A DNA stretch of 64,000 bases from Strongyloides papillosus (GCA_005656395.1 SRSI01000008.1:86405-150404), one strand, 5' to 3'. Counted from the stretch's first letter, positions 1 to 11,600 are shown. Numbers and translations are program-made. The notes: generated by a model from the sequence alone, not told the origin.

Positions 1-1394
1 AAGTATTTGCAAGTTTTAGCACCCGATGGATCGTTAGTTGCTTTGAAAGAGTTATCCCTGAATTTCTCTGGGAGTTCATCTACTGTTGTCTTTACTCTCC
101 TGTATGATTTATTCTGTTGAAGTTTATTTGAGTTGATGTTTGGAGCTGATTTAGGTTGTCCATTTAGTTGTAGTGTATGTAATCCAGCATTGATTAAACC
201 ATTTGTCATTCCGCTACCTTCCCCTTTTTGACTATCTGATGAGTAAGTTTTTTTTTGATTCCTTATCGGCTTCTTTTGATTCCTCATCGGCTTCTTTTGA
301 TTTCTTGGCCTTCTTCTGTTGAACTGAATCTGACTCATCATTGTGCTTTCTTTTAGCTCCCTTTTCACCACCATTAACAGCAATCGGTTTTTTTGGTTCG
401 TCTTCAGAATCAGTTGATGATTTGGAAGCATTGTTAGAAAATTTAACTGCCTTCATTGGAGGGCTTCCATTAGTTTTCACTGGTAATTTTGAACCACTGG
501 GAACTTTTTTGACTAGTTTCTCATCACCACAGTTATCAGAATAATCTTCCTCACTCTTTTTTGAGACTGCTGTTACAGATGAACTGACTTTAACTATTGC
601 CGCTTTCTTTGTTGCTGACTTTTCGCCATCACTGCTACCAGAAGACTCGGAAGATGACTCTTTTTTTGATTTAGCTGGTGTTGCCTTTACAGGCATCTTA
701 GTAGGAGTAGCCCTAACTGGTGTTTTTTTTGCTGGTTTACCATTGTCGCTACTGTCTGAAAATGGGTCCTTTTCATTCCCGACGGCTGGATCTTTAAATT
801 TAACTTTTCTAGCAGATGTGGGTTTGACTGGTGACTTCTTTGCAGGTTCCTCATCTTCACTGTCCCATGAACTTTCTTTTTTGATTTTAGTTACTTTAGG
901 GGGTGTAGATCTAAAAAATCGTTGAGTGTTCATAGATGGTTTACCATCCTCGCTATCAGAAAAGTCAGAAGAAGATTTTTTACTACTGTTTGATGGAGAA
1001 GCCATAGGTAATGCTTTTGCAGGTGCATTCCTAACTTTACTCTTTTCATCTCCACTATCTGATGAGGAGTCAAAAGAACTCTTCCTACCCTTCTTTGATT
1101 TCTTTCCAGTACTACTATTATTTCCCTTACTACTACCGACAACATTATCAACAAACTCCCACCACTACAAATGAATGAAATATTTACAAGAAACGAGAAC
1201 TTTAAACATATTTTTTGTTTAGCAACGTAATTTCGAATAGACTCTTTTATATAATTTACAGTTTTTGGCTTAATAATATCTTGGAGAGCTTCATAGTCCT
1301 CTGATGATAAAATATTAGCTGCTTCTTGTGGATCTGACTTTAATGCCAATGCGGCAGTCAGAGCATTTACAATCAATTCTTTAGTAATAGTCAT
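1..1394 (-). CDS. Nopp140/NOLC1-like nucleolar phosphoprotein, partial, one frameshift
   Basis: A Ser/Lys/Glu-rich protein of the Nopp140 (NOLC1/SRP40) type, a chaperone of snoRNPs in nucleoli and Cajal bodies. Exon 1 (1394 to about 1188) starts at ATG and encodes a short helical N-terminus, as expected for the LisH-like start of the family. A short intron ending in TTTGTAG at 1165 follows. The next exon is made of alternating acidic serine clusters (SSDSEDE-like) and basic Lys/Pro stretches, the family hallmark. At about 250 an A9 run (T9 on plus) shifts the frame to a stop at 232. The other frame continues with the C-terminal SRP40 domain signature (YRRVKTTVDELP, then FRDNSFKA) to the window edge. 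Only a 23-nt intron (1165-1187) keeps phase between exons 1 and 2, so that junction is uncertain. Family call fairly sure; gene incomplete. Confidence 0.8.
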
Positions 1395-1986
1395 TTTTGA
1401 AGAGATGATTAGTTCGAGATTATTAAATACTTATAATGCCTAAAAATGAATATCAAATTATACACTGAGTGTAGATCTTCAACAAGATTGCATACAGAAA
1501 CAAATTTCGTGTGAAACAAAATAATTCCGTGTACTGGAAATTTAAATACCTAATAAAGTACAACACCAATAACAAAATATTTTTTATTTCTAAAAATTAA
1601 AATAAATACTATCAAATATTGGCAAGAATAAAAAAGAAAGAAAAACCTCCTAAAATATAAAACAAGATGACAAATTATCAATTAATAGATTGAGTAATAT
1701 TCTACATAATGTAAAAGAATTTCAAAAGCAAAATCATTTCCTCAAGATACACTTTGTTGTTTAAAGGCGCGTCCTCCTACATTGTATTGTCTTATATCAC
1801 CAATTGATCTAGCTGTACAGACTACATAATAGTTCGTCGAACTTTTAAAACTGCAAAAAATGACACAAAAGTTGTAAATGATTCTCTCAAAACGTTAATA
1901 ATATGTTTTAGAACAACCAGCCTTAGACCTGCCTTCGGCAGGTCACGTCTGGTTTTATAAAAAAATTTATAATTTAAAAATTTATC
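1395..1986. other. Divergent intergenic region with a perfect hairpin
   Basis: About 590 bases between the divergent starts of the Nopp140-like gene and the lysine-rich gene, so it should hold both promoters. The only clear structure is a hairpin at 1926-1944: 8-bp stem GACCTGCC/GGCAGGTC with loop TTC, flanked by a weaker outer CCAG/CTGG pairing. No ORF of note. Confidence 0.5.
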
Positions 1987-2280
1987 ATGGCAGGTCAAAC
2001 AGGAGTGACAAAAAAGCAAAAAAGGATTCAAAGTAAGTAACATAAAAAAAAATATAATAAATTTTTTCCAGAACTGTTTGAAAATTTGCGTATCAGTGAG
2101 AAAGGGAAGACGGATCAGCAGCTTCTCAAAATAGCCGAGGAGAAATACCGCGAGCAAAAAAGAGAAAAGAATAGAAAAAGGAAAGAAAAAATAAAAGAGG
2201 AAAAGAAAAAGTCCAAAAAGAATGGATGGAAGAACAAAAAAGGAGGAGATCCCACGCCCGCCCCCCATCTTCAACATTAA
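1987..2280 (+). CDS. Small lysine-rich protein, two exons
   Basis: Start ATG at 1987. Exon 1 (1987-2032) ends at a GTAAGT donor. A 39-nt intron (2033-2071) ends TTTTTTCCAG, and exon 2 (2072-2280) continues in phase to a TAA. The product is about 84 residues. It begins MAGQTGVTKKQKRIQKLF, has a short helical segment, then a long Lys/Glu/Arg-rich stretch and a Pro/His tail. The frame is kept exactly across a canonical short intron, which is why I accept it. No family recognised; composition suggests a nucleic-acid-binding or ribosome-biogenesis type helix, which is inference only. It is divergent from the Nopp140-like gene. Confidence 0.55.
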
Positions 2281-3130
2281 CTATAATGGTAACATAGGAA
2301 AAATTGTTACGATTTATAAAAAATAATTAAAAAAATTTTTTCTAAATATTTTAATTTAATAATAAGATGAAAATAAAAATTTTAATTCCTTAGTATTTTT
2401 TCAATCAAAAATTTTAATGACATATTTCGTATGTAGATTTTATTTTGTATGTAATAAACATACTTGAAAATAGATTTACATATAAGATATATTCTTTATA
2501 AAATTTGTTGTATTTTACATACTTTATCTGAAACATACATATAATATTGTGTCAATATATTTTTTTAAATTTATAGCATTTATTTTTAATTAAAAGAACA
2601 AACATGTATATGTTTTATTGATATAAAACTATTTAACATACTTTTTTTATAAATTAAGATATTAGTATGTAAATAAAATACTGAAATAATTTCTACTATT
2701 TTTTTACAAAAATGTTTAATGTTACATACAAAATATGTTGCCAAAAATTTTTGAGTGTTACTTTATTTGTATGATTATTCAGCAGAGGAAGCATATTGCA
2801 AACACGTTACCACAACACGATCATACACTCAAATTCTTAACATTTTTGTTTCTATTAGGAGATCCTTTTTATATTCGAAATATGTAAAAATTTAATCTGT
2901 AATAAAAAATAATGATGATAAATTAAAAAATTAATTTTCTTACTTTTAATTGAATGAATCATAACAAAATCTAAATTAAATTGGAAAACAAATACATTTG
3001 AATATAAAAACATATAATAAACAAATCTAAAATTATTAATATTGTTTTACTATATTTGGGAAAAATACCTTAATTTAATGTTCATTCTTTTAATTATAAT
3101 ATTAAGAGAAGCTACAACAGTGATTAGATT
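2281..3130. other. AT-rich gene-free stretch
   Basis: No ORF, RNA gene or clear repeat seen. Very AT-rich sequence leading into the tandem array. Confidence 0.5.
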
Positions 3131-5268
3131 GAATTTTTTGAAAAAATGGTCAACACTTTCTGATCCATAACTTAACTAATTTATAATCAATGATTTTAAT
3201 ATTAAATTTTCTTTTTATTTCTGGGTTGTGCTTAAAACAATAATAAACCAAAAATTTTCAATAACTTTGAGAGGAAAGATACTTATGATAAAATATTACA
3301 CAAAAGGCGTCCGGAAAATAAATCTTTTTAAAGATATGTTATGGAATATAAATATAATACACATACATATGAATATATGGTTTATTAACAACCGAGAATG
3401 CTCGGTTATCATCTATTTTCTTTTACTTTTATAATATTCAATAATAGATAAGAAATATATAAATTATTTAGATAGTCTTCTGTCTTCAGTCTTGATTATT
3501 GATATTCTTTCATTTATTATTTTTATTTGGATCAATTTCCATTACAGATAGTTTGTCAATTTTGTTTAAGACTCTTTAAAATATTTTTTTTTTCTCTTCT
3601 AGTTAAAATAAATATATTTATTATTTATCAAATCAAAAAAATTTATCAAATTTAAACAACGCTATGCTGGAGACAAACTGATTTTTGTGTAAAAAATGAA
3701 TAAAATGTAGAACAATTGTAACTAAAATTAGTATAATCGTGTCGTTGATAAGCTATAACTTCGCAATAGTTTCATTTATTAAGTTAGAGATAAATCTGTC
3801 TAAAAAAAATCATGTCAACTTGATTTTTTATGATTTTAATTAAGTAATAGCTTACTAACTTCTTAATTTTTATAAAAAAAATGGTTACCACTCTTTGGCA
3901 TATATCTTGGCCAGTTTCTTAACGATTCACTAATAGTACGTTTCCCCTTTAATCCTGACTCGTACCTTACAAAAAAGTCATAAGCTATAACATTTCACTT
4001 ACTTTTACAAAAGTTTTTTTGAAAGACATAACTACACAAAAAAGTGACTAAAAGCTGGTGTTTTTTAAAAATAACATGATCTATTACGAACCAATATTTT
4101 TAAAGACCGTTTTCCCCACTAAATTACAAAAAAATACATCTAATGACTACTTAATCATAAAAATTGATTAAGTTTGAAGAATGTTATGTCAATCACAAAA
4201 TTGATTTTTATGAAAAAGATGAAGAAAAAGTGGAAAAATTGACATCTAAATAAATATAACTCTTTAATTTGTTAATGAATATAATTCGTTGTAGTTTTAT
4301 TTTTTAAGTTAGACATAGATCTATAAAATACTTTGAGTTTATTTATTTTAAACAACTTTTCATTTAGATTACGACATAAAAAGTTTTTGTTTTTATTTAA
4401 AAAATGGTGACTATTCTTGGGTCCATAACGTAGTCAGTTTTTCATATATTTCTATCGTATTGTGTTTCCCCAGGATTCCGGATTTAAATCTCTTTAATGA
4501 TTAAAAAAGCAATTTATTTTATTAACTTTGAAGAAAGTTATACTCTGCACAAAACTATGTAAAAAATTGTCCAAAAAAGTGGTGTTTTTTAAAAATAACT
4601 TGACCAATTGTGGACCAAAAGTTTTGAAAGCTATTTTCCCCACTAAGTTGAAAAGAAATACACCAAATGACTACTTGACCATAAACATTGATCAAGTTTT
4701 AGGAAAGTTATGCTTAAGACAAAATTGATTTTTGTGAAAAAAATGAAAAAAAAGCGAAAAAGTTGACATTCAAATTAATATAACTTCTCTCTTTGTTAAG
4801 TTACAAACTTCGTTAGATACTTGCTTTTTAGGTTAGACTTACATCTATAAAACAGATACTATTTTATTTTGTTTTATTAAGTTATGACTAAGTTATAGCT
4901 ATTTAAATTTTAAACCTTTTTTTCAAAATGGTCACTACTCTTTGGACCATAACTCAGCCAATTTTTGACACAATTCCAAATTATTGTGTTTCCGCACTAT
5001 TCTGGAATTTGATCTTTCAAATGACATATAAACCGTTGTATTTCATATAGTTTATAAAAACGTTAATCTCTGTACAAAACTATGCTAAAAAAGGCCAAAA
5101 AAACACTGTTTTTTAAAAATAATTTGGCCAATTATGGCCCACAAACTTTTCAGACCTATTTTTCCCACTAAGTTAGAAAAAAACACACCTTTTGGCTATT
5201 TACTCGTAAAAATCGGTTAAGTTTGAGAAGAGTTATGAGAGAGACAAATTTTTTTTCATTATTTCTTT
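3131..5268. repeat. Diverged tandem array, unit about 525 bp
   Basis: The same ordered landmarks recur. An 'aaaaatggt.ac...ctttgg.(c)cataac' block appears near 3142, 3877, 4401 and 4925. A 'gttatg....gacaaa.ttgatttttgtgaaaaa' block appears near 3661, 4180, 4707 and 5229. Spacing between clear copies is about 520-528 bases. Copies differ by many substitutions and small indels, so the array is old. Short ORFs inside it (such as 4528-4728) are not shared between copies and are unlikely to be coding. A fragment of the same unit recurs near 58731-58760. Confidence 0.75.
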
Positions 5269-5930
5269 TTGGTATAGATAACAAGATTTCAACATCAAAC
5301 GATGAAGTGGTTGTTTAAAATGTCATAAAAGAGATCCCGTTAAATGATCCTCCTGCAGGAAAAATTAATTTTGTTGAAGAAATTTGTGATGATGCCTCGG
5401 ATTTCTCGGAGAAGGTTAGTTATAAGATGGGAGAGATGATTCTTCAGGGATATTCTATGCTCGATGAATGTTGTCTCAATTGTAACAATGTTTTATTAGC
5501 AAATCGACGCAAAGAAAAGGGATTTGTTGCTTGTGCTATGCGTGTTATAAAGGAGATAGAGGTTTTTGGAAAAGCCGAAGAAAAAGATAGAAGTGAGAGA
5601 AGAAATGTTGTGGAACTGGAGAAGACGAGGATCGTAAGAGAGGAATCAGAGAAAATTAAAGGAGTTGTTAAAGTACCTGAGAAATCCCTATCTGATAGAA
5701 TTTCGGCAAAAATGGGAAATTTACTTATAAAAGAACATCGAATACTAGATGAACACTACCCAACATGTTCCTGTGTGTTGATGGAGGACCCAAATACTTC
5801 AGATAAATCATGTATCGCATGTCAGCACTCAGACCCAGCTCCTGGAAAACCAATTGTTGTAAAAGAAGTCAAGAATGAGATTTCTCTTATAAGTAATCAA
5901 GGAGTAGATAGTAAGCTAGTGACAACATCG
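5269..5930 (+). pseudogene. ZNRD2/SSSCA1-like zinc-ribbon gene, 5' part, interrupted by LTR element
   Basis: The ORF from 5427 carries two copies of the ZNRD2 (SSSCA1) signature: 'YKMGEMILQGYSMLDECC', then CLNC, and 'AKMGNLLIKEHRILDEHYP', then CIAC. Each zinc ribbon keeps only part of its four cysteines: the first lacks one Cys of its second CxxC, and the second has TCSC in place of CxxC. The frame extends upstream of 5427 through a coding-like acidic stretch but meets a TAA near 5316; an acceptor-like TATAG lies near 5280. The reading frame runs straight into the left LTR, whose first bases supply a Cys codon and TAA. The remaining C-terminal part lies beyond the element at 16118-16285, in the same frame. 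ZNRD2 homologues have been linked to mitosis; the role here is inferred from family only. Confidence 0.7.
5927..5930. repeat. Target-site duplication ATCG, left copy
   Basis: ATCG directly before the left LTR; the matching copy is at 16117-16120 directly after the right LTR. It lies within the ZNRD2-like coding sequence. Confidence 0.85.
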
Positions 5931-6029
5931 TGTTAACAATTATGAAAGAATATTTTATTTTAGATAAGAAAGAACCCAAGAAACTTAAAATTATTAGTTT
6001 ATATACACATAATTGGGTGGGTGTGTACA
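5931..6029 (-). repeat. 3' LTR, 99 bp
   Basis: Identical base for base to 16018-16116. Read on the minus strand it starts TGTACACACC, contains a TATATAAA box and an AATAAA signal, and ends GTTAACA. Confidence 0.9.
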
Positions 6030-6039
6030 TGCTCCGTAA

Positions 6040-6168
6040 TTTTGAGTTTCTCCTACAACGATAGTTTAATTAATTAATGGTAAGTTATAATTAATGTCAT
6101 TATGTATTAATTTCAAATTTTAAATTTAAATTTCAAATTTTGTATTTATTTTTCTTTTTCTTTTTCAG
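6040..6168 (+). promoter_or_regulatory. Putative leader exon, donor and first acceptor for the antisense genes
   Basis: A strong donor AATG/GTAAGT lies at 6079/6080, just inside the element next to the 3' LTR. A poly-pyrimidine tract with TTTTTCAG ends at 6168. A second acceptor, AATTTCAG, ends at 7338. Both acceptors are followed by the same seven bases, ATACTTG. A common leader exon spliced to either acceptor would give separate mRNAs for the two antisense genes. This is inferred from splice motifs only; trans-splicing is an alternative. Confidence 0.45.
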
Positions 6169-6175
6169 ATACTTG

Positions 6176-6617
6176 ATGTCCATTAGAGCGTATTCGGAGG
6201 AGGATCAATCTTGGTGCTCAAAACATTGTTATGCACCAACAACAACAACTTCTCGTCCACCACCACCATCATGGGGTCCAAATGATTACTTGGTGGCCTT
6301 TATCTTGTTTTTATGGATGGTGAAATTCTGTAATTTTGTGGGATCCTTGGATTAATAATATTTATCTTTCAGTATCACTATTGTTTCTTTTTATTTGGAG
6401 AAGAAGGATTGATATTCGTAACCTTGTCACTCCAAAGAAGGCTGAGGGTACTGAGGATAATGGAGCATCAATTGTTCACTTGGAGGATGCTAATAGGGAT
6501 TTCATTGAATATTCACAACCAGTTGTTGCTTCAGCTCCCGACATTGGATTCATTCAAGCTCCTTCACAACTACAACAACAACAACTTCAATACCAACCTC
6601 CACCTTATTCAGTATGA
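6176..6617 (+). CDS. Antisense gene A: single-pass membrane protein with C-terminal PPPY
   Basis: Two exons (6176-6329 and 6373-6617) separated by a 43-nt intron with GTAATT donor and TTTCAG acceptor; the frame is kept across the junction. The product is 132 residues. A short N-terminal region holds two Cys and a Thr/Pro-rich stretch. One hydrophobic segment follows (about residues 40-64, LVAFILFLWMVKFLSLLFLF), ended by a basic stop-transfer W-R-R-R. The tail is acidic and Gln-rich and ends QPPPYSV. PPxY is the classic ligand of Nedd4-type WW domains and a known late-domain motif for ESCRT recruitment. The overall plan (Cys, transmembrane segment, PPxY tail) also resembles small host proteins of the WBP1/VOPP1/Shisa kind, so a captured host gene is possible. 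It lies antisense to pol, inside the LTRs. Poly(A) signals AATAAA follow from about 6735. Confidence 0.65.
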
Positions 6618-7338
6618 ATGGAGGGTTTTTTTTTTTCGTACGGTTTCATTGTCGAAGAATCTCTTATCTCCTGTACGGTTATTTTCTTGTTATTTCAATA
6701 TTGTTATTGTTTGTTAATTCTTTTATTATTTGTTAATAAATTTTAGTTTTTAATAAATTTTTCTTTTAAATGGTTATATCTTAATTTTGATAATGATATT
6801 CTTCTAATATATGGTTTAGAGAGTAATTTGAATATTTTATGATTTTCTGGTTTTTCTTGTAATATCATTGTATTTTATAGTAAATTTCAACTAATTGATA
6901 CATTTTGATTTATGGGTATTAGTTATCCGTAACTTAATGGTATAATGTAAAGACTATCATAACGTCTAGACAGGTTCGAGAACTGTTAAGTGTCCTTGAA
7001 GTTATTTAACATTATCATTAAAGAATTTGTGGATAATTTTTAAATTTTATTTTATTCGACCTTATTATGTCAATTAAGTTTTATTAATTAATTAAATTGG
7101 TTTTTAACTTTTTAATTCATGCAAATGTACTTTATATTTTAACCTTGCATTTTAATTTCATATAGATATGTCTATTCACCCCCAATTAAAAGGATAGGGT
7201 ATTTATAAAGTTGATTTGTAACTATTATTTAGTTTAAATGTTCTTAATGTATTTATTTTGTTATTTAACGTGTTTTTCCTATGTATTCCATAGTTTTTCT
7301 ATTTTATATTATTTTAATGTATCTTTTTTTAATTTCAG
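6618..7338. other. Spacer between antisense genes A and B
   Basis: AT-rich. It holds AATAAA motifs serving gene A and a pyrimidine-rich tract ending in the acceptor at 7338. No further ORF supported. Confidence 0.5.
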
Positions 7339-7370
7339 ATACTTGTGATAACGTACTTCAATTATTTATC

Positions 7371-8453
7371 ATGTCTGAACACCATCACGAAGATGAGCAT
7401 TTACTTAACGAAGATGAAGATAATCAAAGTCGTCGTAGTGACAGAAGTCCATCTGGAGAAGTGTTAGACTTCTGGAATGATGTTGCTGATGTGGATACGG
7501 CTATCGTTTTAAGCCGTTATTCAAGTTCGCTTCGGTCAATGGAATGTACCGTTGAAGCTGTCTTGTTACTCATGGAAATGGAGGAAGAAGTGGGCAATAT
7601 GGAGCGGAAGATGTTGTGGGCTAGTGAGTCCCACATTATTTTACTCAAGCGGTTTGATGAGTTAACTAGCATCTATGATGCACGCAAAACCTTCCTTGAA
7701 CGTCGAAATGCGTTGACTGCTGCTTTAGGAGACAATCCAAATGACCGCCAATTATCTTCAGTCGAAAATAGGGCTAAGGCCATGGTTCCCAAGCAACTGG
7801 ACTACCAAATTATTAGGACAACGGATGAATTAATGGCTGTTTATCAGTCCATTTGCCGTATTGAAGCGACAACTGTTCAAATCCGGATTAACGGAGCTGG
7901 AATGCTGACCTTCCCGTCCACTGTAGTTTTGCCAACATTAACGGCCTTACGTATCAAGTACATTTCTGGGGAGTTATCTGGCAAGTTACCAGAAAAGTTG
8001 AAATTGCTATGGATTGATGGAACCATGCGAGTATCTAGAACTGCCCCAATGGCTGTTCCTGGTTTGTCCTCATTAGAAACTTTGGTTGTGACTTCATGTT
8101 CCACACTTAAGTACTTTGTCCAGCTTATGGAGAAGGGTGCTGCCATAAAGGTTATTATGTCTTTATGTCGCCCACACAAGTGCCAATGTGACACTATACT
8201 TCGCACTGCAAAGAATTTGGAATTACCATCAAAGGTAGTTATTGTTCCATCTGTCAAGTATTGTGGAAGAGCAATTTCTGAGAACACAGCCGTGCAAAAG
8301 AACGTTTTTTTCAACCGTTTAGGGTTGGTATTTTAAAAAAATGCCACCGCATTACGTAAGTTTGCAAAGTGTACTTTGCCAGCAGACATTGCTAGCTTTT
8401 GCAGCGATCGTAAGAGGATGCGTTTGGATGAAGCTGCGGATGCCACTTTCTAA
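7371..8453 (+). CDS. Antisense gene B: unrecognised coiled-coil protein, one in-frame stop
   Basis: The ATG at 7371 follows an acceptor (TTTCAG, 7338) by 32 bases. The acidic, His-rich N-terminus (MSEHHHEDEHLLNEDEDN) leads to a helical, Leu/Glu-rich segment (about residues 25-155) and then a beta-rich C-terminal half with clustered Cys (CRPHKCQCD). The ORF meets TAA at 8334-8336 next to an A-run, but the same frame continues with 38 coding-like codons to TAA at 8451-8453, followed by AATAAA near 8500. The last part may therefore have been lost by one mutation or a homopolymer error. Codon usage is visibly GC-richer than the surroundings, which suggests capture or transfer. No known family recognised. 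It is convergent with pol, whose stop is at 8604. Confidence 0.6.
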
Positions 8454-8603
8454 TTGTTCTATTATATTTTGTATTAGAATATAATTTTGTTGTGAAAAAT
8501 AAATTTTCTTTATGAATTAATTGTGTAATTTATTATTTTTAAGTATTATTAAAGTCTTGTCTTGAACTTTTATGTATTAAATTTGTTTATTTATGATATT
8601 AAG

Positions 8604-11600
8604 TCATGTCTTTTGACTTTGATTATTGTGCAATTTTAGCATATCTCCATGAATTTTTTCAATATTTTGTCTAGTTTTACGAGATTTCCCAAGTTTCTCG
8701 ATTTCATATGTGTCTCCATATAATCGTTGGATGACTTTATAAGGACCATCCCAAGTAGGTTGGTTTTTATTAGATGTAGAAGTGTCTTTTCTACTAATTA
8801 CTTTCTTCATAACAAGATCGTTAGGTTGTATTTGGATACCTTTTCTTCTGGTATCATCATCTTTCAACTCTGTTTTAGTGTTTTTATATAGTTGCAAAAT
8901 GCCACTATATCCATTATGAATGGAAATATTATTTGTTAAGTTATCTGGTGTATTTAATAACAAAGTTGCTGGTGCAATACCAGTTGTAAGATGTTTCGAT
9001 CTGTTATAAGCATAAGTGAAGTGATAAACAATATCACTAAGCTTCATAGGATTTCTCTTTTCCTGTTTAGCTATTAATCGTTCCACACGAATGGCTTCTC
9101 TTATCGTTCTGTTGAATCTTTCGACACAAGCATTGCTTTTATGGTTATATGGTGAACCAAATTGTTGTTCAACACCTATTGATGTTGTGTATTCTTGTAC
9201 AGCTTTTGAAATAAAAGCAGGTCCATTATCGCTTCTTAGGATTAATGGAAATCCTAATGTCGTAAAGCATCTAGATAATTGTAATCTTGTTGTAGGACCG
9301 TTTTGGTTCTTTGTTACCACAGCATAAGCAAATTTGCTGTATTCGTCAACTATAACTAAGATGTTTTCATCATCTACTTGCATATAATCTGCGTTTAATA
9401 TGGCCCAATTTCCTGGTGCCGTTGGAAGGTGTCTTTTAGTTGTTTCAACTAGTCTTCCTACATGATCTTTACTAGCATTACAAATGTCACATGCAGTCCA
9501 TATTTTATTCATGTCTGAATTCATTGATTCCCAATAGAATATTTCTTTAAATTTTGGTCCAATTTTGGCCAAACTTAAATGATTACCTAGTGTAACTGAA
9601 TTATGAAACCTTTTTAATAGTTTCTCTCTTAGAAGAGATGGTACATATACTCGTATTCCACCTTTCTTCAAAGTGAAAATGCCATCTTTGGCCTTTTTAG
9701 CCTCTTCATCGTTAAGATGGTGTTTCATATTCTCTATGATATAAGGTTTATCATATGGTGTTACCATATCAGGGAAAACATCTTTAAATGCTTCTTCCTT
9801 AATTGTTATCGATAGAAAATCGTTACGACTAAGATAATCTGCTACTGCATTATCTTTACCTTTTACATATTGTATCGTTAGATCATATTCCATGATAGCC
9901 ATTTGGTATCTTTGCAGAATACTTTCAAGTTCTTTATTCTTTAATAAAGATAGTAATGGTTTGTGATCTGTAATCACTAACGTGTGTTTGCCATAAATGT
10001 ATGGACGAAATTGCTTGAGAGCATATACTAGACCTAATGCCTCAAGTTTTATTATTGGATAATTTTTCTCTGCTGGTTTCAGAGATCGTGATGCAAAGGC
10101 TATTGGTCTCCCTTGCTGTGTTAAAGCTGCTCCTAAACCTTGGAAGCTAGCATCAGTGAAAATTGTGTAATTTTTGGTATTATCAGGTGGTGATAATACT
10201 GCGGCATCTATTAGTGCCTTTTTCATGGCCTCAAAAGCATCCGTGTGCTTTTGTTCCCATTTAAAGTCTTTTTCAAGACCATATAGAGGTGCCGCTATTG
10301 CAGCGAAATTTTTAATATGTTTCCTGAAGTAGGAAACAGCGCCAAGGAAGCTTTTAACTTCTTTTACTGTTCTTGGTACTGGTTTATCCTGTAGTGCTTT
10401 GACCTTTTCAGGATTAACATGAATTCCTTCAGAGTCTAATCTGAAGCTTAAATATTTAACGCTGTTTTGGCCAAATTGACATTTGGCAAGAGAAATTTTC
10501 ATACCATATGTAATGATACGTTGTAATATTTTATTAATAGCGTTTAGATGATTAGATTCATCGTTGCTGCACGTAAGAATGTCGTCAAGGTAGACGTAGC
10601 ATTCTGGAATGCCATCAAGGACTTCGTCCATGATTTCTTGGAATTTATCTGGGCTACCTGTGAGACTCATAGGCATTACCTTGTATTGGAAAATTCCTTC
10701 GTGTGTAACGAAGGCAGCAATTTGTTTGCTGTTGTCATCTAATGGTATTTGATGGAAGCCTGCCTTTAAATCAAAGGAGGTATAGAAGCGCTTTCCAGCT
10801 GCTTCAGTTGTAATTCGATCGATGCGAGGAATCACATGGGATTGTTGTTTTATTAAACTGTTTGTATGTCGGAAATCTACAACAAATCTCCATTGTTGGT
10901 CCTTTTTACGGACTAATACTACTCGTGAGAGATAGGGAGAACGACTAGGTTCTATCATGCCATTTGCAAGCATATCAGCTATTTGTTTGCTGATTTCATT
11001 TTCCTTTTCTCTACTCATTCGAGCAGGTTTTATCTTTTTAGGGATATCATCCGTGTTTTTAAGATCGATCTTTAACCGTTGTGGGCCATTGTATAGTCCA
11101 CTTTTACCATCATATTCATGGAAAGCTACGCGATTACGCCATAGTAATTTTATCAATTCTTTATGTCCTTTTTCGGACAAGTTTGATGATGTTATCAGAG
11201 TTTCGAATGCCTCTTGTGATAGAGGTTCTGAAGACATTGGATAGGGAGGTAATGAATCTTCCCAATCCGCGTCTTCCGGAATTATTTCCTCACTGTGGAC
11301 ACGTAAAGTGTCTTTATCAATTTCCTCAATTGCAAAAACATCACCAATATAAGAATGTTTTGGTATTTTAACTGGATTTTTTCCAGCGTTTATTACCACT
11401 ATGGGTATTTTATTATCGTGTACTTTACATAGTTGCTCCATTGTAAGCAACATATTAGATTCTTTCCAATATTTATCTATTTTAACTGATACATCAGTAT
11501 TGTTCATGTGTTTGTTTTTCAAAGTGACATGAAAAATCGTGCAACTGTTGGGTTTAATTTTTATTTCTTCTTCAGTGAAGATAGAATTTTTACTATGATT

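Noticed and set aside
341..1174. Plus-strand ORFs over the Nopp140-like gene
   Set aside because: They are reverse-strand shadows of the serine-rich repeats.
1822..2277. Minus-strand Phe-rich ORF
   Set aside because: Complement of the lysine-rich gene, which has a proper intron on the plus strand.
4528..4728. ORF within the tandem array
   Set aside because: Not conserved in the other array units.
7877..8314. 145-codon minus-strand ORF, a possible env continuation after pol
   Set aside because: It overlaps gene B antisense, has no signal peptide or fusion motif, and the plus-strand frame is longer and better composed.
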